This document shows positions 24,666 through 37,361 of a DNA stretch of 64,000 nt, one piece after another. The notes under the pieces are model-generated. The model saw only the letters and a program-made list of their open reading frames with translations. It made no database searches and was not told the origin of the DNA. The stretch is from NCBI GenBank assembly GCA_014529385.2, contig CM043955.1, forward strand, positions 143,787,640 to 143,851,639. The letters run 5' to 3'. Both the position numbers and the translations under genes were made by a program. How positions within the stretch are numbered: position 1 is the first letter of the stretch; every line of letters begins with the position of its first letter. Source of the DNA: Adiantum capillus-veneris. Its lineage: Eukaryota > Streptophyta > Polypodiopsida > Polypodiales > Pteridaceae.

Positions 24666-25566
24666 TGTGGGACGCATGCCTAACCTCACCATCCTATCTT
24701 GTTGCAGTATTAGCGAGAACCACGATTAATTTGTCAAACCATGGGATGAAGCTGACTCGACTAGTGCATAGAGGCTACAAGAGGTTGTCAATCTCTTGGA
24801 AAACAACTAACAACTCGCATCTAACTCAAGATACACTCAAGTGACTGAAATCACCAAAAGCCAATCGCTCATCGGCAAGAAAATCACATCCGTTACAGCA
24901 TCAAATGACATCCAAACGTAACGAAACTTCTAGGAAAAGTTTATAAGACATAAGCACACATGCCTATGGCCTCAAACCCCACTTTAGGTCAAGTTCAATC
25001 ACGATTATTAACAGCAATGGATTTTTGACCTAGTCGTTTTCAACCCAGAATGCATCTAAATGCTTAGCGACGATGCCCCAATACCCCGCCTGTGCTTAGT
25101 TTAAAAGTGTAAATTCCTAGTTATGATAAAATTAGGCCGTGGGTCGGCGACGCCAAAAGCTACGAAATACTGTGAATGGCTTACGTCAATGCGTAGACCT
25201 CTTATCTGCGGTTGCAATGCAACAAACGCATTCTCAATGTGACAACCGGAGAGGGAGTAGGAAGCGTAAGAAGGAGAGAAGTGAGAACCATTAGCTCACG
25301 CTATGTATTTCTTATCCAAAAACTTACAAAAATTGGCTTTTATACCTTAGCCAAGGTTTTTGGGTGGTCAAAAGTAATAATCTGGAGTTCTACCAAAGCT
25401 GGGAATTGACTGGCTGATACAATCTGGAAGCTTGTAGCCCCGGCTCATTAATTACAAAGTTTATCAAGAAAATAGGAGTTATAATATTTCCTATTTATCA
25501 AAAAATAATAATTGCTTTACAAGGAGAACTCTGAAAAATGGTGTACATGTTAGCTTGCTGCTAACA
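24666..25566 (-). repeat. 5' LTR of R1
   Basis: 901 bp, TGTGGGACGC...TGCTAACA in plus-strand orientation. It matches 7686-8597 and carries a palindrome half-copy at 24997-25012 (AATCACGATTATTAAC). Confidence 0.95.
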
Positions 25567-25890
25567 GCAGCAGCAGAGGAAGAATGAAAGAGACAACTAT
25601 TATCAAGGCAAGCTCGGTAAGCCAATGAAGGCAAATTAACGTGATGTAAGGAGTTTAAATAATTATTAAGCAGCGGTATTGTTTATTGTCCGCTTTGGAT
25701 AATCAAGCTTCAAAATCGAGTTCAAGTTGTCAATTTTAAGCTTTATCTACATTAATTGTGTTTGCTCAAACTCTCTTCCACACACCTCTCACAGCAAGAG
25801 GCCCCGCACCTTCCTGGCTCACCTTTCAAACACAAATCCCCCGACATCATTGGTGAACCCGACGCGAAATGAGCCGGGGTGGGAGGTAAA

Positions 25891-27841
25891 GATGGAGATG
25901 CCAGAAGAGTTGATGCATTGTATTGAAGATTTCAATTCCAATAGATTTGATAAAAATCTAACAGTGCAGATATGCCAAAATATTGAGCTTAGTTCAGGGA
26001 TGTTTGTAAGAAGTAAAAGTTATGAAGATGAAAAATCAGATTGATGATGTAGTGAAGATGGCACTTTGTGCCGTACATGAACAGTGTGGTATTTTTCAAG
26101 GACATGATCCAGATGGACTTCTTGCATGCTATAAAGCGGAGATGAAGAGCCGATAAATTCCAAAAGATCGGATGATTTCGAGTTTTGAAGAAGTGGTAAC
26201 CTCTAAATTTAAAGATAAGGTTCAAGAATTGGTATAAACATATCCCACACAGTGGGACTATTTTGGAGATGGGTTTGTTAATGAAAGCTCGAGGATTATC
26301 GAGTTGGCAATGAAGGAGATTACCGAACGAAGCCAAATTGTCTTCTATAAAGAAGTAGGGGATCAAATGCAGTTCCTTAATTATGATCAATTTTGGGAAC
26401 ATATTTCTATAAGGAGTAAAGCCAAGGCTAATACAACTTTGGAAGTAGCAAATTCAGCTTCAGAGGACCATATTTTGAGCAATCTAGCAAAGGTAAACAA
26501 TGAATTTAATGCTCAAACAAAAATATATGATTTTTTTTAAAGATTGCTCGCATGGATGTTACCTCCGATAATGGTTCTAGTAAAGAGCTAGATTGTACAA
26601 CAAGTCGTTCACAAGCTGTTGACCTTGACATGGGTTATTCTGAAGGAGTTCATCAAGCAAATGAGCCTCTACAGGATACTAATGAAACAATCTAGCCGAG
26701 CGGGACAACATGTTTGTTGCACATGATTGCATCAATAAAGCTATTATATATACATAGTTGATGAAGTGACCGAGATTGTGGACCCAACACAGATGAGCCT
26801 GAGAATGCCAATGAACTTATGATTGATACTAATAATATGTTTTCAGATTCTGTTATCACAGAATAAGATGCCATAATTGATGGCTTTTTGGCCAGATATG
26901 AAGGAGATGGCTATAACATTATAGAAGAGCTTTTTGATGTGTATACCTCTTCAGAGGGGGTGCCAGATGAGCCTTTACAATGCTATGATGGATTGCTAAG
27001 TAACATGGATGCAGATGAGGAAGCAGAGGACGACATTGATGAGTTTGAAGATTGTCTAGATCATGTCGATTGTGAGCAGGTTATCCATGGAGATTCTACT
27101 TCTATGCTTATACAGGGATTGCAAGTAACTCCTACATTTCTGATGAATGTTGATATTTTGAAGAGTGATTTTCCCAAGGATGCTATGGATGAAGATTTAC
27201 AAGCTAAATAGATTTTCCATGATCAAGCTAAAATTCAAGCAGGTAAAAATTCCTATGATTATACAGGTCCAAAGAGTCCCAAGGTTGTTCGTAATAGCTA
27301 TGAAGCTAGAGGCGGTGATGATGCTAAATCATCCTTGATCCTTCAAAAAGTTCACAGGGTTTTACATTTCCTTGGACAGTATACCAATTATGGTAGGATT
27401 TGGATGCTATTTTTTCTAATGATGCTTATGTCAGTGATGTCCTGGCTGCCAATAAAAGGGAGTCAGAATTCTTTCATGCTTTCTGGTAACGAGCTTAAGT
27501 TGCCAAAATTTTATGGGATGTGGGTGTTGCACTATGCTTCAGAAGATGCTCTAGTATATTGTGGGTCCAATCAATGCTATGTCCTCTTAATGGTATTTGA
27601 TCCAAGAGATTCTAAGGATCTTCAAAAGCGGGTTCAATACGGATGGTTACTTGTGGATATATATTTTGGTTGCATGCTATTTGCTCCGAGAATAGCACAC
27701 CTACACCAAAAATGTTTGAAGTTGATTGATACAGGGAATGTATGCTCATGTGGGTATTATGTTGCTCCACTATTGGGGCAATTTCTTATTATCCCATTTG
27801 ATCCCATTAGGGCCAATTTGGATGAAAAAAGGGCTGTGTAA
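25891..27841 (+). pseudogene. Decayed coding region of unknown family
   Basis: Plus-strand frames follow one another with stops and shifts: 25891-26043 (starting MEMPEELMHCIEDFN), 26304-26540 (MAMKEITERSQIVFYKEV), 26888-27211 (very acidic, DADEEAEDDIDEFEDCLD) and 27335-27841 (aromatic-rich, with KFYGMWVLHYASEDAL). I recognise no family. The upstream part is polar and could be a gag-like protein. There are no RT, integrase, protease or zinc-knuckle motifs. It lies immediately right of R1's target site, so R1 may have inserted near its 5' end. Confidence 0.4.
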
Positions 27842-28740
27842 GGATCTAAAAAGGGGCAACCTAAAAAATACCATGAAGATATTACCAAAACTGTTCAACA
27901 TGGGTACTCATTGGATAGAGCTCATAAAGCGCCACACATGGACCATGTGAGCACTAAATTTGGAGTTCATATGCAAAAATTATGGCTAAAATAGTGCAAA
28001 ATATTCCAAAAGCAAGTGAAGGAGATCTTGACACGTGTACAAAAGTGCCATACTTTTGGAAATGTGGCTCCTTCTTGACCCTTAGATCAAGAATAGAGAA
28101 ACCCTAAACAACCCTTATTTCATCCAAATTGGCCCTAATGCTGGGGGCTACTAAAGTGCAACTTGCAGATTCAAGGATATCATTTATTTTCTTGTACCAG
28201 GTTACTTGGCACTAGGCTTTGTTTTTTATTTATGCTATGAAGAAAAGAGTTTTGGGTTTTGTGTTCAATTATCTTACATGGGTAGCTTCCAATTGACATC
28301 TTTAGACAATTGATGAAGTATATTCACATCTTTTGAGTTAGTTCTACTACCAAAACTTGAAGTAAAGGACTTGACGACCATTCCGTGTGCAGACAGAGTA
28401 AGGCATACTCGAGCTTGACAGGGTTCCCTAAAGCGAGCTTGATGGTCAAGCCGTGTGCATCATTAACTAGAGCACTTGAGTCTGGCGGGGTTCACTAAAC
28501 AGGTTTCTCATAATTGAGTGCTTTGGAGACACGACATATACGGTTCAAAGATTTGCAATGGACAATTACCAAATAATTGAACTAGACCATTGATGATATG
28601 GTTTAAGCCTTATTTTGTTTTACATGTACTTATTAGTTATGTGACCTTGATGGCAAGCAGCTTAAGGTAATTGTAGTAGATATAGATTGAAGACTGGTTG
28701 GCCCAGACCGGAGGATGTGCAGGATCACAAGGGGTGGATG
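27842..28740 (+). other. Non-coding region, possibly the 3' part of the preceding unknown element
   Basis: No gene recognised. GCTGGGGGCTAC near 28140 resembles a purine-rich tract. A short repeated phrase (GAGCTTGA...GGGTTC) occurs at about 28410-28500. Confidence 0.35.
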
Positions 28741-28903
28741 TCATGCGGCTCCGATTCCATGATGGGAAAAGAGCAAAGAGAATAAGAAAAAGTCTATTTG
28801 AAGCTCACACATTTATTGAGCAGTGACCACGGCTCAAGAACAAGCAAGGAGATCCAAAAAGTTTATGCTTTATGTGGTTATGAAGGCCTAAGCGTAGAGA
28901 TTT
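28741..28903 (+). repeat. Dispersed 164-bp repeat, copy 2
   Basis: Direct copy of 7040-7203. The similarity ends where the copia gag fragment begins. Confidence 0.8.
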
Positions 28904-28908
28904 AGGAT

Positions 28909-29253
28909 AAAATCGCTATCCTTCTCAAAGCCCTACCAAGTAGCTTTGATCACATTGTAACTATGCTCAAGGAAAAAGATCCCAATTCCGCACTTGAAGA
29001 TGTGATAAACTCGCTTCTAGAGGAAGAAAAAAAAATTGGCACTTACACAAGGTCTCAAAAAAGCACATTTGTTGCACACGGAAGAGGTTGCTCACATTGT
29101 GGAAAAAGCAACCACAAATCACAAGATTGCTTCCACATTAAGGTGTGTCCTCATTGCAACAAGAAAGGGCATGCACCCAGTCGGTGTTTCCTCAAAAATA
29201 ATTCTAGGAACCAAAAGAATCCTAGAGATTCTAAAGGTAAAGTACATAGTTGA
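28909..29253 (+). pseudogene. Ty1/copia gag fragment with two intact zinc knuckles
   Basis: It reads ILLKALPSSFDHIVTML, a copia-type gag helix, then ALEDVINSLLEEEKK. Two CCHC knuckles follow: C-S-H-C-G-K-S-N-H-K-S-Q-D-C and C-P-H-C-N-K-K-G-H-A-P-S-R-C, both with all four ligands. It stops at 29253 with no protease, integrase or RT after it. The N-terminal half of gag is missing. A truncated copia piece, orientation plus. Confidence 0.85.
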
Positions 29254-30305
29254 ATAAGATGAAGAAGAAAAAGGGTAAGTTAACAATGTCTAATATGAGG
29301 ATGTATTGTAATGGGTTCTAAACACTACCCCAATCCCAGAGTTTGGAGGTAAGACCTACCCTCTCTTGCATTAGATTCCACCTTATGAGCCATATGCAGT
29401 TACCCTAAGTAACCCATATTAACCTTGGTTAGAATCCATGCATTTCGTGTAAGCTTCAGCTTACAGGGGTGTCTATTGGGGTAAGCCATTTAGATTACAC
29501 TCAATGCATGACCAACCTTTAAAACCAAGCATGCCAACCATGCACCATTATGTGCATGTATGCATCCACTATATAGTCACATGCTATCTCTATAGTCACA
29601 TGCTATTTGACCCTTTTCCCACATGTGATTAACATCACTCTCTAGCATTAAATGCTTCCTCTCTGATCATATATAAAACCATATTGCTTAGCTTGTATTT
29701 TGCTCTTAATCCAAAATCAATCAAGCGAGTCTTTTTTCATTGGGTGCTCTCTCTCTCTCTTTTATTTTGCTCCTAATTATTGTGATATCCTCACTACCAT
29801 GAGTGCAGCTAATCTTTATCCACAAAATTAATCAAACCTTGCACTCGCTGTGGAAAAAAGGTGAGAGAAAAGACACAAGACAATGCTACCAGTCACAAAC
29901 AACACACGAGGCCAGGATGTTTTTGTGATTTAGTATGAGGCCATAAGGCGTCAAGGAGGTTGTTGTGTTGCACTCCGCTTCTTTGTCAGGGTGAATCAAA
30001 GATTTGAGCATGCATGTCAAATGTAAGAGATATGTCTGAGAGTTTAGGAATATAAACTTGGCAAAAATAGATGCATAGATCCACTTACTTGATGGCTTTT
30101 ACTTTTCTTGATTCCTCTTGAGCCCCAACCTTCAAGTCCTCAATGTCCCATAGTCTTCTTTGTCTTTGGCAAAGTCCTACCGCGGTTTTTTTTTTCCTTT
30201 GAATTGTTGAGTAAGCTCCTTCATGGTGGTCTCCTTGCTACCTTCAGCCTGCTGAACACATTGCATGATTTTCTGGTGTATAAGCATATTGCTTCCTTGC
30301 ATGCA

Positions 30306-30308
<3 letters not shown>
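29254..30308 (+). other. Non-coding, LTR-like segment
   Basis: A TATA-like TATATAAAA lies at 29670-29678 on the plus strand. No paired LTR was found. No gene recognised up to 30308. Confidence 0.35.

Positions 30309-30360
<52 letters not shown>
30309..30360 (+). repeat. (CT)n microsatellite, 26 units
   Basis: Uninterrupted TC/CT dinucleotides. Confidence 0.98.
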
Positions 30361-30364
<4 letters not shown>

Positions 30365-30962
30365 TAGAACATCATTTCTTGTAGCCATACAAGCCATTGG
30401 GTCCAACTTTTATTTGTTATTCTTGCAAAGGGGCTCATACTCTCGTGAGAGATCTATGTGCATATGATATGCATCTCTTCAATTCCTCATAGAAGTTCTT
30501 TGTGGAGAAGCTATAAGAGTGGACTGAGATATGATTAATTGAAACTGCTTGCGTAAGGAGGTGAGGGAAATGGAGGAAAGAAATGTCAATATCTGCATGC
30601 AAGAGCACGCAGGGGGGAATTGGGGGACAATGAATTGAGAAAGTAGAGTTTAGTTTTCAAAAATGCAAAGGATTGAGATATTTGACATTGAATTCTTAGT
30701 GGCCGCCGCTGACTGTTATCATGACTAGATTACTTTTTGCATTTTTTAATCAACGTACCTATAATGAAAAAGATATTCAATTTTTTAGAAAACATGTATT
30801 AAAAAGGACAAAGTGAATTTCCCGATATCTCTCTCTACAGTAACATGGAATTTCTTACAAGGCCCAAATTTGAGTTCAAACTAATGGCTTCCATTCAATG
30901 ATATTATGTTGGACAAGATTGCTATAGCCACAAAATGTACAATTTTAAATGGATGGATACAG

Positions 30963-31520
30963 TGACTACAACCAGTCAAGAATACCACCAAAGGACAAAT
31001 CGAAAATGACATTTGTCACGAAATGGGGATCATTCATGTACTTACTAATTCCCTTTGAATTATGCACTGCTCGAGAAACATTTCCATGATGTATGGTGAA
31101 AATATTCAGGGCATGTTTGCATAAATTCTTGGCCATATTCATGGATGATTTCACCAGTTTTTTCAACCAAGGATATGCAACTTCTATTTTTGGAAATGGT
31201 ATTTGTGAGATATAGAGAAAACAAATTTGTTTAAATCCTTTTAAGTTGGTCTTTATGGTCTTAAGTTGCTCTTTATGGTCTAGCAGGGGTGGCTTCCAGG
31301 GCATATTGTATCTAGAAATGGCATCAAGATGGTTGAAGACAAAGTTTGATGTGTCTAAATTGAGCTCATTCTTGGGCTATATCAACTTTTATAGAAGATC
31401 CATTCATATGTTTTCAACCAAGGCTCTACCATTAGATGGACTTACCCAAAAAGCAGTGAAGTTTGTATAGACCCCGGAATGTCAGCCATTTTCTAGTGTC
31501 TAAAAGAAGCAATTAGCAAG
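30963..31520 (+). pseudogene. Ty3/gypsy reverse transcriptase relic G2
   Basis: Plus-strand frames read KMTFVTKWGSFMYLLIPF, then HKFLAIFMDDFTSFF with an intact F-M-D-D-F catalytic box, and after a frame change LSSFLGYINFYRR and GLTQKAVKF. The arrangement is the same as G1's RT, including the thumb motif, so G1 and G2 are related. Stops and shifts make it non-functional. The N-terminal third of RT and everything upstream are missing. The RNase H part resumes at 34145 after an insertion. Confidence 0.88.
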
Positions 31521-31552
31521 AAGTCAATTCTTTCCACCTAGAAGACTAAGGA

Positions 31553-31735
31553 GTGATATCCATTGAGGCGGTCCGGGGCGGGCAACAAGAAGAGTGGCCT
31601 CTAAGCACCCTTATAGGCTCCCGTGCTGCTCAATTGGGTTGGGGTTGGAAAAAGCAACAAACACACACACAAACCCGCAACCTAACCCTACACAAATTTG
31701 GGACACCACCTAGTTTTGGATGCGAACTAGGACGC

Positions 31736-31778
<43 letters not shown>

Positions 31779-34130
31779 CTCGGGCTGCTTTGAAATGTAT
31801 CGGCCGTGATCAAGCAAACACAATTATATATGTAAGAAAGAGAGAGAAGGGGGAGGGGATGCTTGTTGCATTAATACCTTCTTACAAATCTGTCACGACC
31901 AATCAAAGTGAGATTAGTATTTGTTCAACATAGCTTGATTAAATTACACCACAACACATCACAAGAAAATCCACCCCAATCACTGTCTTAAGGCCAGGGG
32001 AGTCCTCTCCACCCTGTTGCCCTCTTACAATATGTGAAATTTATGGCTGAATTGATGACAACACCCAGAGACAAGCTATCAAGAACTTAAAAAAACATCA
32101 AGACACTTACACATCATTGTTGTCCATTACTTCACGTTGGAAGAGAGACAAAGTATCCAAGCTTAGTCCAAATCCACCCTCCTTGATTCATCAAATGTTG
32201 GGCTTACACTAGTAGGAGAAATGATAGATTTCCTACTCTCAATTGAATGATCACTCTCTCTTACAATGGCATAGAGTTCCCTTGCTAATCACCCCTAATA
32301 CAACACATTCATATGCATAAGACAATGAGCTTCCACTCAAGAGCTCCTTCTAGAGAGGTTGAGCTTGGCTTCTCAAGCTATAGCATAGTGCTCTTGCTTA
32401 TGGCTCCCCCTTTTGTGCTAGCTACACCCTCCTTTTATAGCAATTTTGGGGGCTAGGGTTACTCCTCTAACCATGGTTGGGTTAGATTTTCAGCACTTAT
32501 CTAATTTCTTTTGCTTGGAATTATCAAGAAGTTGGTGTGGATAGATGAAGAAGAGAGAGGAGAGAAGTGGAGGTGATAGGACTTTTCATAGTACGTTAGT
32601 GTTAGTAAATTAGAAGAGTTAGTATTTTTATTGATTTACAAATGGAATTGGATATTTACAATGGGAGTATCCAAGTAGAATACAAATAAGGAAGAAAAAA
32701 CTCTTAATAGGTAAGAAAATATGGATTTCTTACAATGTTGATGCTGTAAGTGTCTTGAGTAGGGTCAATTTTGACGCTTGTTGACGGTCCACTAGCTTTG
32801 ATGGTACGTTTTTTCTCCACTCTTGACCTCCCTTGGGAGCCAAGGTAAGTGAACATGAGTAATCAATCACCATGATGCTATCTTTCAAGAGAAGAGACTG
32901 AATTTTGTGGTTTTTTTATAGATATGGGTAATATGGATGAGGAAAAATGAGACTAGGTGGTCAATTTTGGAATGGAAGTGTGTGTAGGAGACATGAGTTC
33001 ACCATGGTTTCTCTTATTCTTCAAGGTTGAGAAGAAGGTGAGTAGGGTGCAGAGAGGAGTGGTGAGAGAGGTGGGGATGATGAGTGGAGAAGTGTGTGTG
33101 AAAGAGAAAAATGATAAAGTGGAAGAGAGAGTGTGGCTGCATAGCATGGGCAAACTGGGGTCCACCAATAAAATCATAGCTCACAGCTCATAGCTCAAAA
33201 AAATATAAAAACATTTGAGGTAAAAGTTCAGCCCACGAGCTACAACTTTTGTTTGTATCACCTTTTCAAATTCGGGGAGCATGTGATCTTTAAAAATTCA
33301 GCAAAACCGACTGTTTTTTTCCACTGCACAAAGTCCTTGTGAGGTCCTTCTTTGGATGATTCTTTTGAATACCTCCAAGAGTGAACCCCCCATAGTGCAT
33401 GCATGCATGCCACATACCCTTGACCTTATATGATAGGTTTATAATTGAAGATATTGTTGAGATCATGATATAAGTGAATAGTACAACTAAGAAAATCAAA
33501 TATTGAGGGGTCTAAAAAAATATGTACATGTCAAATATAAACAATATAGGTGGAAAAAAATATAAAGGGGTCAAAATAAATCTCTCTCATTATAAGTCTA
33601 CCATAAAATGATGAATATTTTTGGTGGTCTAATTTATGAGAGTAATAGAGAATAGATGTAGGAAGGAAAAAATCACAATAGTGAAAAAATATACACATAA
33701 ATAGAACTAGTTTTTTTGGATTTTTGTTGGGATGGAGTTACACCAAAAATAAGAGAAGCTTGCATGAAATTATTTTTTTATGGAATAAAGAGTATGAAAA
33801 TGGTAAGAAAAAATATGGTAATGGTGAGTCAATGTACATAGCATAAATAACACACCATAAGTAGAAATATTTAAATAAATACCAAAATAATTATGAAAAA
33901 TCCTTTTATTTAGGCCCTATATACAATGAAATATTTACGCACAAATGGGCCATAATATACTTATAATTTTTATTTTATTTTATTTTTTTGGCTCAACTAG
34001 CCCAGTGACTATCTAATTGAGGGTTTTTAAGAAGATATGGGAAAAGTCCCCTAACTCACACACACCTATATACAGTGAAATGGTAGGGATAGCCACAGTG
34101 TTTGGATGATTTTGGTAGGGTGGGTTAACT
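31553..34130. mobile_element. Unclassified insertion separating RT from RNase H of G2
   Basis: The two halves of one gypsy pol (RT ending about 31530, RNase H starting about 34145) are separated by about 2.6 kb of non-coding DNA. It contains a (GA)n run at 31737-31776 and a minus-strand CTATAAAAGG at 32431-32440, an LTR-like TATA box. I see no ORF of known type and could not find its ends or a target-site duplication. Confidence 0.5.
31737..31776 (+). repeat. (GA)n microsatellite
   Basis: About 20 GA units. Confidence 0.97.
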
Positions 34131-34144
34131 CACTATGGCAATTA

Positions 34145-34415
34145 CGGAGAGCCAAAAAACGGCTATCACCATGTTCATGTGGATGCATCTAGTATGGCGA
34201 TTCGAGCGATATTGGATCAGTTTGCTAGGAAGACATACTACCCAGTCTACTTTTCCAGTCACAAGTACAGTGTAATTGAACAAGGATCCTCCACAATTGA
34301 AAGAGAAACATTGGGAATATTATTCAACGCAACCAAGTTCAAACCCTCTATCCGTGGGAACACTCTCTCTTGGAGCATGCAGATGCACTCCAGTTCTTTT
34401 AGAAGTTTTGCATGG
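34145..34415 (+). pseudogene. RNase H relic of G2
   Basis: It reads HVHVDASSMAIRAILDQ, YYPVYFSSHKYS and TIERETLGILFNATKF, the first half of a Ty3 RNase H domain, close in wording to G1's copy (VDASRLAMG, YPVYFAS). It ends after IRGN, where the second half should continue. A new insertion starts near 34440. Confidence 0.85.
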
Positions 34416-34446
34416 CTAGCATGGCTAAAAACAAGCACTTATATAT

Positions 34447-35560
34447 TGTAAGGTTTGTTTTATGAAGTGAAATACAAAGGTGTGTGTTTTTATTATTGTG
34501 TTGTGCTCTCTCTTGTCCATCTCCTTTTTCCTTTGCACATCTCCCCAAAGCACCATTCTTTCTCATCCTACCACCCTCCATAGCCAAAGCTCTCTACACG
34601 TGGTATCAAATCCCAGGTGCTCCAAGTTGCAGTTTTGTGAGCATATTGAAAGGTTGGCATTGGCGTTGGTACTAGCAAAGCCAAGGCGGTGTTGTCACAG
34701 CCAAGCCTCTGCAATTTTCATCTCAAAAACGCCCAAAAAAATAGTGCATATGGTGGTGCAAACAGAGAGGCAAGGAGATCTATCCACAGGCGTTTCAAAA
34801 GGCTATCTTCAAGAACATAATTTCTGAGAGTGTATCAAAAGGCTGTGTAAGTGGTTACGCAGAAGGTGGTTGCTCTTCAACTAGCTTCTTAAAATGCTAC
34901 CTTTTTTGCAAGCTGCTGGCAAGACTGTGGACAATTTTTTAAGTATATCAAAAGGCTATTCTCTGCAGCTAGTTGGTGATTTTTTTAGCATCTGAAAACG
35001 CTCATAGGTCAAGCCAAAAAGGTCCTATCAACAAAGGCATTTCAAAACCTCCTTTGGCAACAAAGGTTGATAGTTTTTCTAGCATTTCAAAAGGCTACAA
35101 TAAGTAGAACTTTTGTGTTGCAATCCAACATCATTTTTTGGTTGAACTCATCGGTAGTTTCAGTAGCATTTCAAAAAGCTGTAAAATTAAACTTCGTCAA
35201 TTACAAAGTGAGCATCCCCAATGGACTCCCAGTTTTTTAAAAGCCATCTCATGGCAGTTTTTCTTATGCTTTATGGCTTCAGAGGGGTTTGCAAAGAGGA
35301 GATAAAAGTAGAGATTGATCCGATGAGTCAAGTTGTCCTCACAAAAGGTGATCTCATTGATGAAAAGCACCCCAATCAAAGGTTTGTTGCACAGTATGAC
35401 AATGGATGGGCCAAATCCAGAATGGAAAGATGTATATAATTTTCTCCATTTTGAAGGATTTCCAAAGGATTGGTCCCAGTCTAGCAAGAAAGCACTGATC
35501 ATCAAGAGTCTAAAGTTCACTATCATAGGTGGATCATTATACATGATAGAGTGCTCTAAA
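34447..35560 (+). other. Insertion within G2 with PBS-like site and repeated CATTTCAAAAGGCT motif
   Basis: TGGTATCAAATC at 34601-34612 resembles a tRNA-Met primer-binding site two bases after CTCTACA, so a short LTR (about 150 bp) may end there. From 34785 to 35185 the phrase (GC)ATTTCAAAAGGCT recurs about eight times with variants. No protein of known type. Confidence 0.4.
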
Positions 35561-35589
35561 GAATTGTTCCTATGCAAGGTAGAATGCAT

Positions 35590-36512
35590 GTGATTAAGAA
35601 GGTTCACATTGGAAGCTTGAGGGGTCATTTTTCCACTAATATCACTTACAAAAAAATATTACGGATAGGTTTATGGTGGCTAACATTAGGGATTTTTTCA
35701 AATCTTGTTATATTTGCCAGAGGGTGGGAAGACCAACATTTAGCAGATATGACACCTTGTGCATCATACAACCATTGGGGACTTTCATGAAATGGGGTTT
35801 GGACTTCCTACGCCCATCTCTAAGTGACTCCAAGGAAGCATAACTACATTGTGATGACCACATATTATGTTAACAAATGGTTAGAGGCCAAATCATTGCC
35901 CAACAACATAGCAAAGTCAACAGCATGGTTGTTGTATGAGCATGTAGTGTGCATATATGGTTGTCTGATTGAGATAGTTTCAGACCGGGAACCCATTTCA
36001 TCAATGTAACAGTTTAGATTCTGACTAAAATCTTCTCAACCAAGCATCAACAAAATCAACAACATACTATCTCAGTTGCAATGGAGAATACCATTTTGAC
36101 CAAGATTGTACAAAAGGAACCCCATAACTAGGATGGGAAGCTTCAAAATGCCCTCTATGGGCTTGTATGATAGCCTACAAGATCACGAAAAGGATTACTC
36201 CATTTTGAATGGTATACAGTATAGAGGTAGTAGTCCTTATGGAGTGCTATTTCCACCCTTAGGATGGCCATTGAACATGACATGGATATTGATTCAACAC
36301 TAAAGAATAGGTTAAATGAGCTACTAAAGCTGGATGAGATTAGATAGAGGGCAATGATGAAACAGGAAGTTGTCCAACAGAGAAGGAAGTATTGGCATGA
36401 CAATAAGCTGAAGTCTAGGGAGTTCAAGAAAGGGAACTTGGTTTTACTATATCAATGAAAATTAGGCCCAAAGAAACCTAATCTTTAAATAGCTTGGTCA
36501 TGACTATATGAG
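35590..36512 (+). pseudogene. Integrase relic of G2, interrupted by the copia element
   Basis: Zinc-binding part: HIGSLRGHFS, TYKKILRIGLWW and YICQRVG, like G1's integrase start. Core: YYVNKWLEAKSLP and EIVSDREP (second catalytic Asp present, the following Gly-Thr-His lost), TILTKIVQ and TPFWMVY. C-terminal part: RRKYWHDNKLKSREFKKGNLVLLYQ. The frame changes several times. At 36512 the reading enters the copia target site and the C-terminus resumes at 40114. Confidence 0.85.
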
Positions 36513-36517
36513 GTAGA

Positions 36518-36576
36518 TGTCAAAGTCGGCAATGCGAAAGCGTGTAGACCAAGGTGAGAAAGCACGGGTAGGGGGG

Positions 36577-36666
<90 letters not shown>

Positions 36667-36854
36667 CTGAACCAATCAACCAAGGCAATGAGATAACAGA
36701 TGATGATACAATGGGGGCTGAGGGTTTCTTATATAGAAACCTCAATAAATTGCCCTACCTAGACTTTGACAAATAAGTGAAATAAATCCCTAAAAGCCAA
36801 AATAAATATTGGATTCACACTGGGCAGTTCACTTGAGATGCCTAAACTTTAACA
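36518..36854 (-). repeat. 3' LTR of the gag-only copia element
   Basis: 337 bp, with a G9 run directly followed by (GA)n (36580-36661). The second half matches 39920-40113 (CCAATCAACCAAGGCAATGAG and on). Confidence 0.93.
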
Positions 36855-36869
36855 CCCTCTTTGCAGCTC
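36855..36869 (-). other. Polypurine tract of the gag-only copia element
   Basis: The minus strand reads GAGCTGCAAAGAGGG, directly before the LTR start TGTTAAAG. Confidence 0.75.
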
Positions 36870-37361
36870 ATAGTGGACATCAATAGTGAAACCAAGTTGA
36901 TGAAGAAGCTACCATGGACACCCCAACACTTTTGCAGACTACTGGATACACCTCAGTGTTGCTCTCCTCAACTTTGTACTTAAAAGAAAATCCATCTTGA
37001 GCATCGATTGCCTCTGTAGAAAATCTGAACTGTAGACAAGACTACGTCCAGTAATCCCCATTCTGTGAACATATCACGTGTAAAATATAACACTCCAAGA
37101 TAATGGACTCTAGAACACATCTTGTCCATTATCCGGAAAACAACAATGAATTGGCACGCCCATCCATAGTGTCTTCGATATGCCTGATTGGTTCCTTATC
37201 AGATGCATGTGCCTTGAACTCCAACCTACGGGTCCAAACACCAATAACTTGAACTCCTACACAAGGGTCCAAATCAATCATAGGGAACACTGTCTACCCC
37301 TCTCTGCCACTCACAAGCCTCTCTCTAGCTGAAGCTAGTGGTGACTCTGATCTGTATGTGA

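Larger units (their letters stand above)
7686..25566 (-). mobile_element. Complete 17.9-kb LTR retrotransposon R1 (Ty3/gypsy-type, tRNA-Asp-type PBS)
   Basis: The two terminal repeats (7686-8597 and 24666-25566) are near-identical and begin and end TGT...ACA (one end base changed at 7686). They are flanked by the same 5-bp GCAGC at 7681-7685 and 25567-25571, a target-site duplication. On the minus strand the PBS TGGCGCCGTTGTTGGG lies 2 bp inside the 5' LTR and a purine run lies directly before the 3' LTR. The interior, 5' to 3', holds a leader with palindrome repeats, gag, a long non-coding insert, integrase, a protease, a second palindrome array and a long unknown ORF. No RT was recognised. 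Either RT was lost, or the interior includes nested insertions. Confidence 0.93.

Noticed and set aside
30966-31304. 112-residue minus-strand frame
   Set aside because: It is the antisense shadow of the plus-strand RT relic, which has clear RT motifs.
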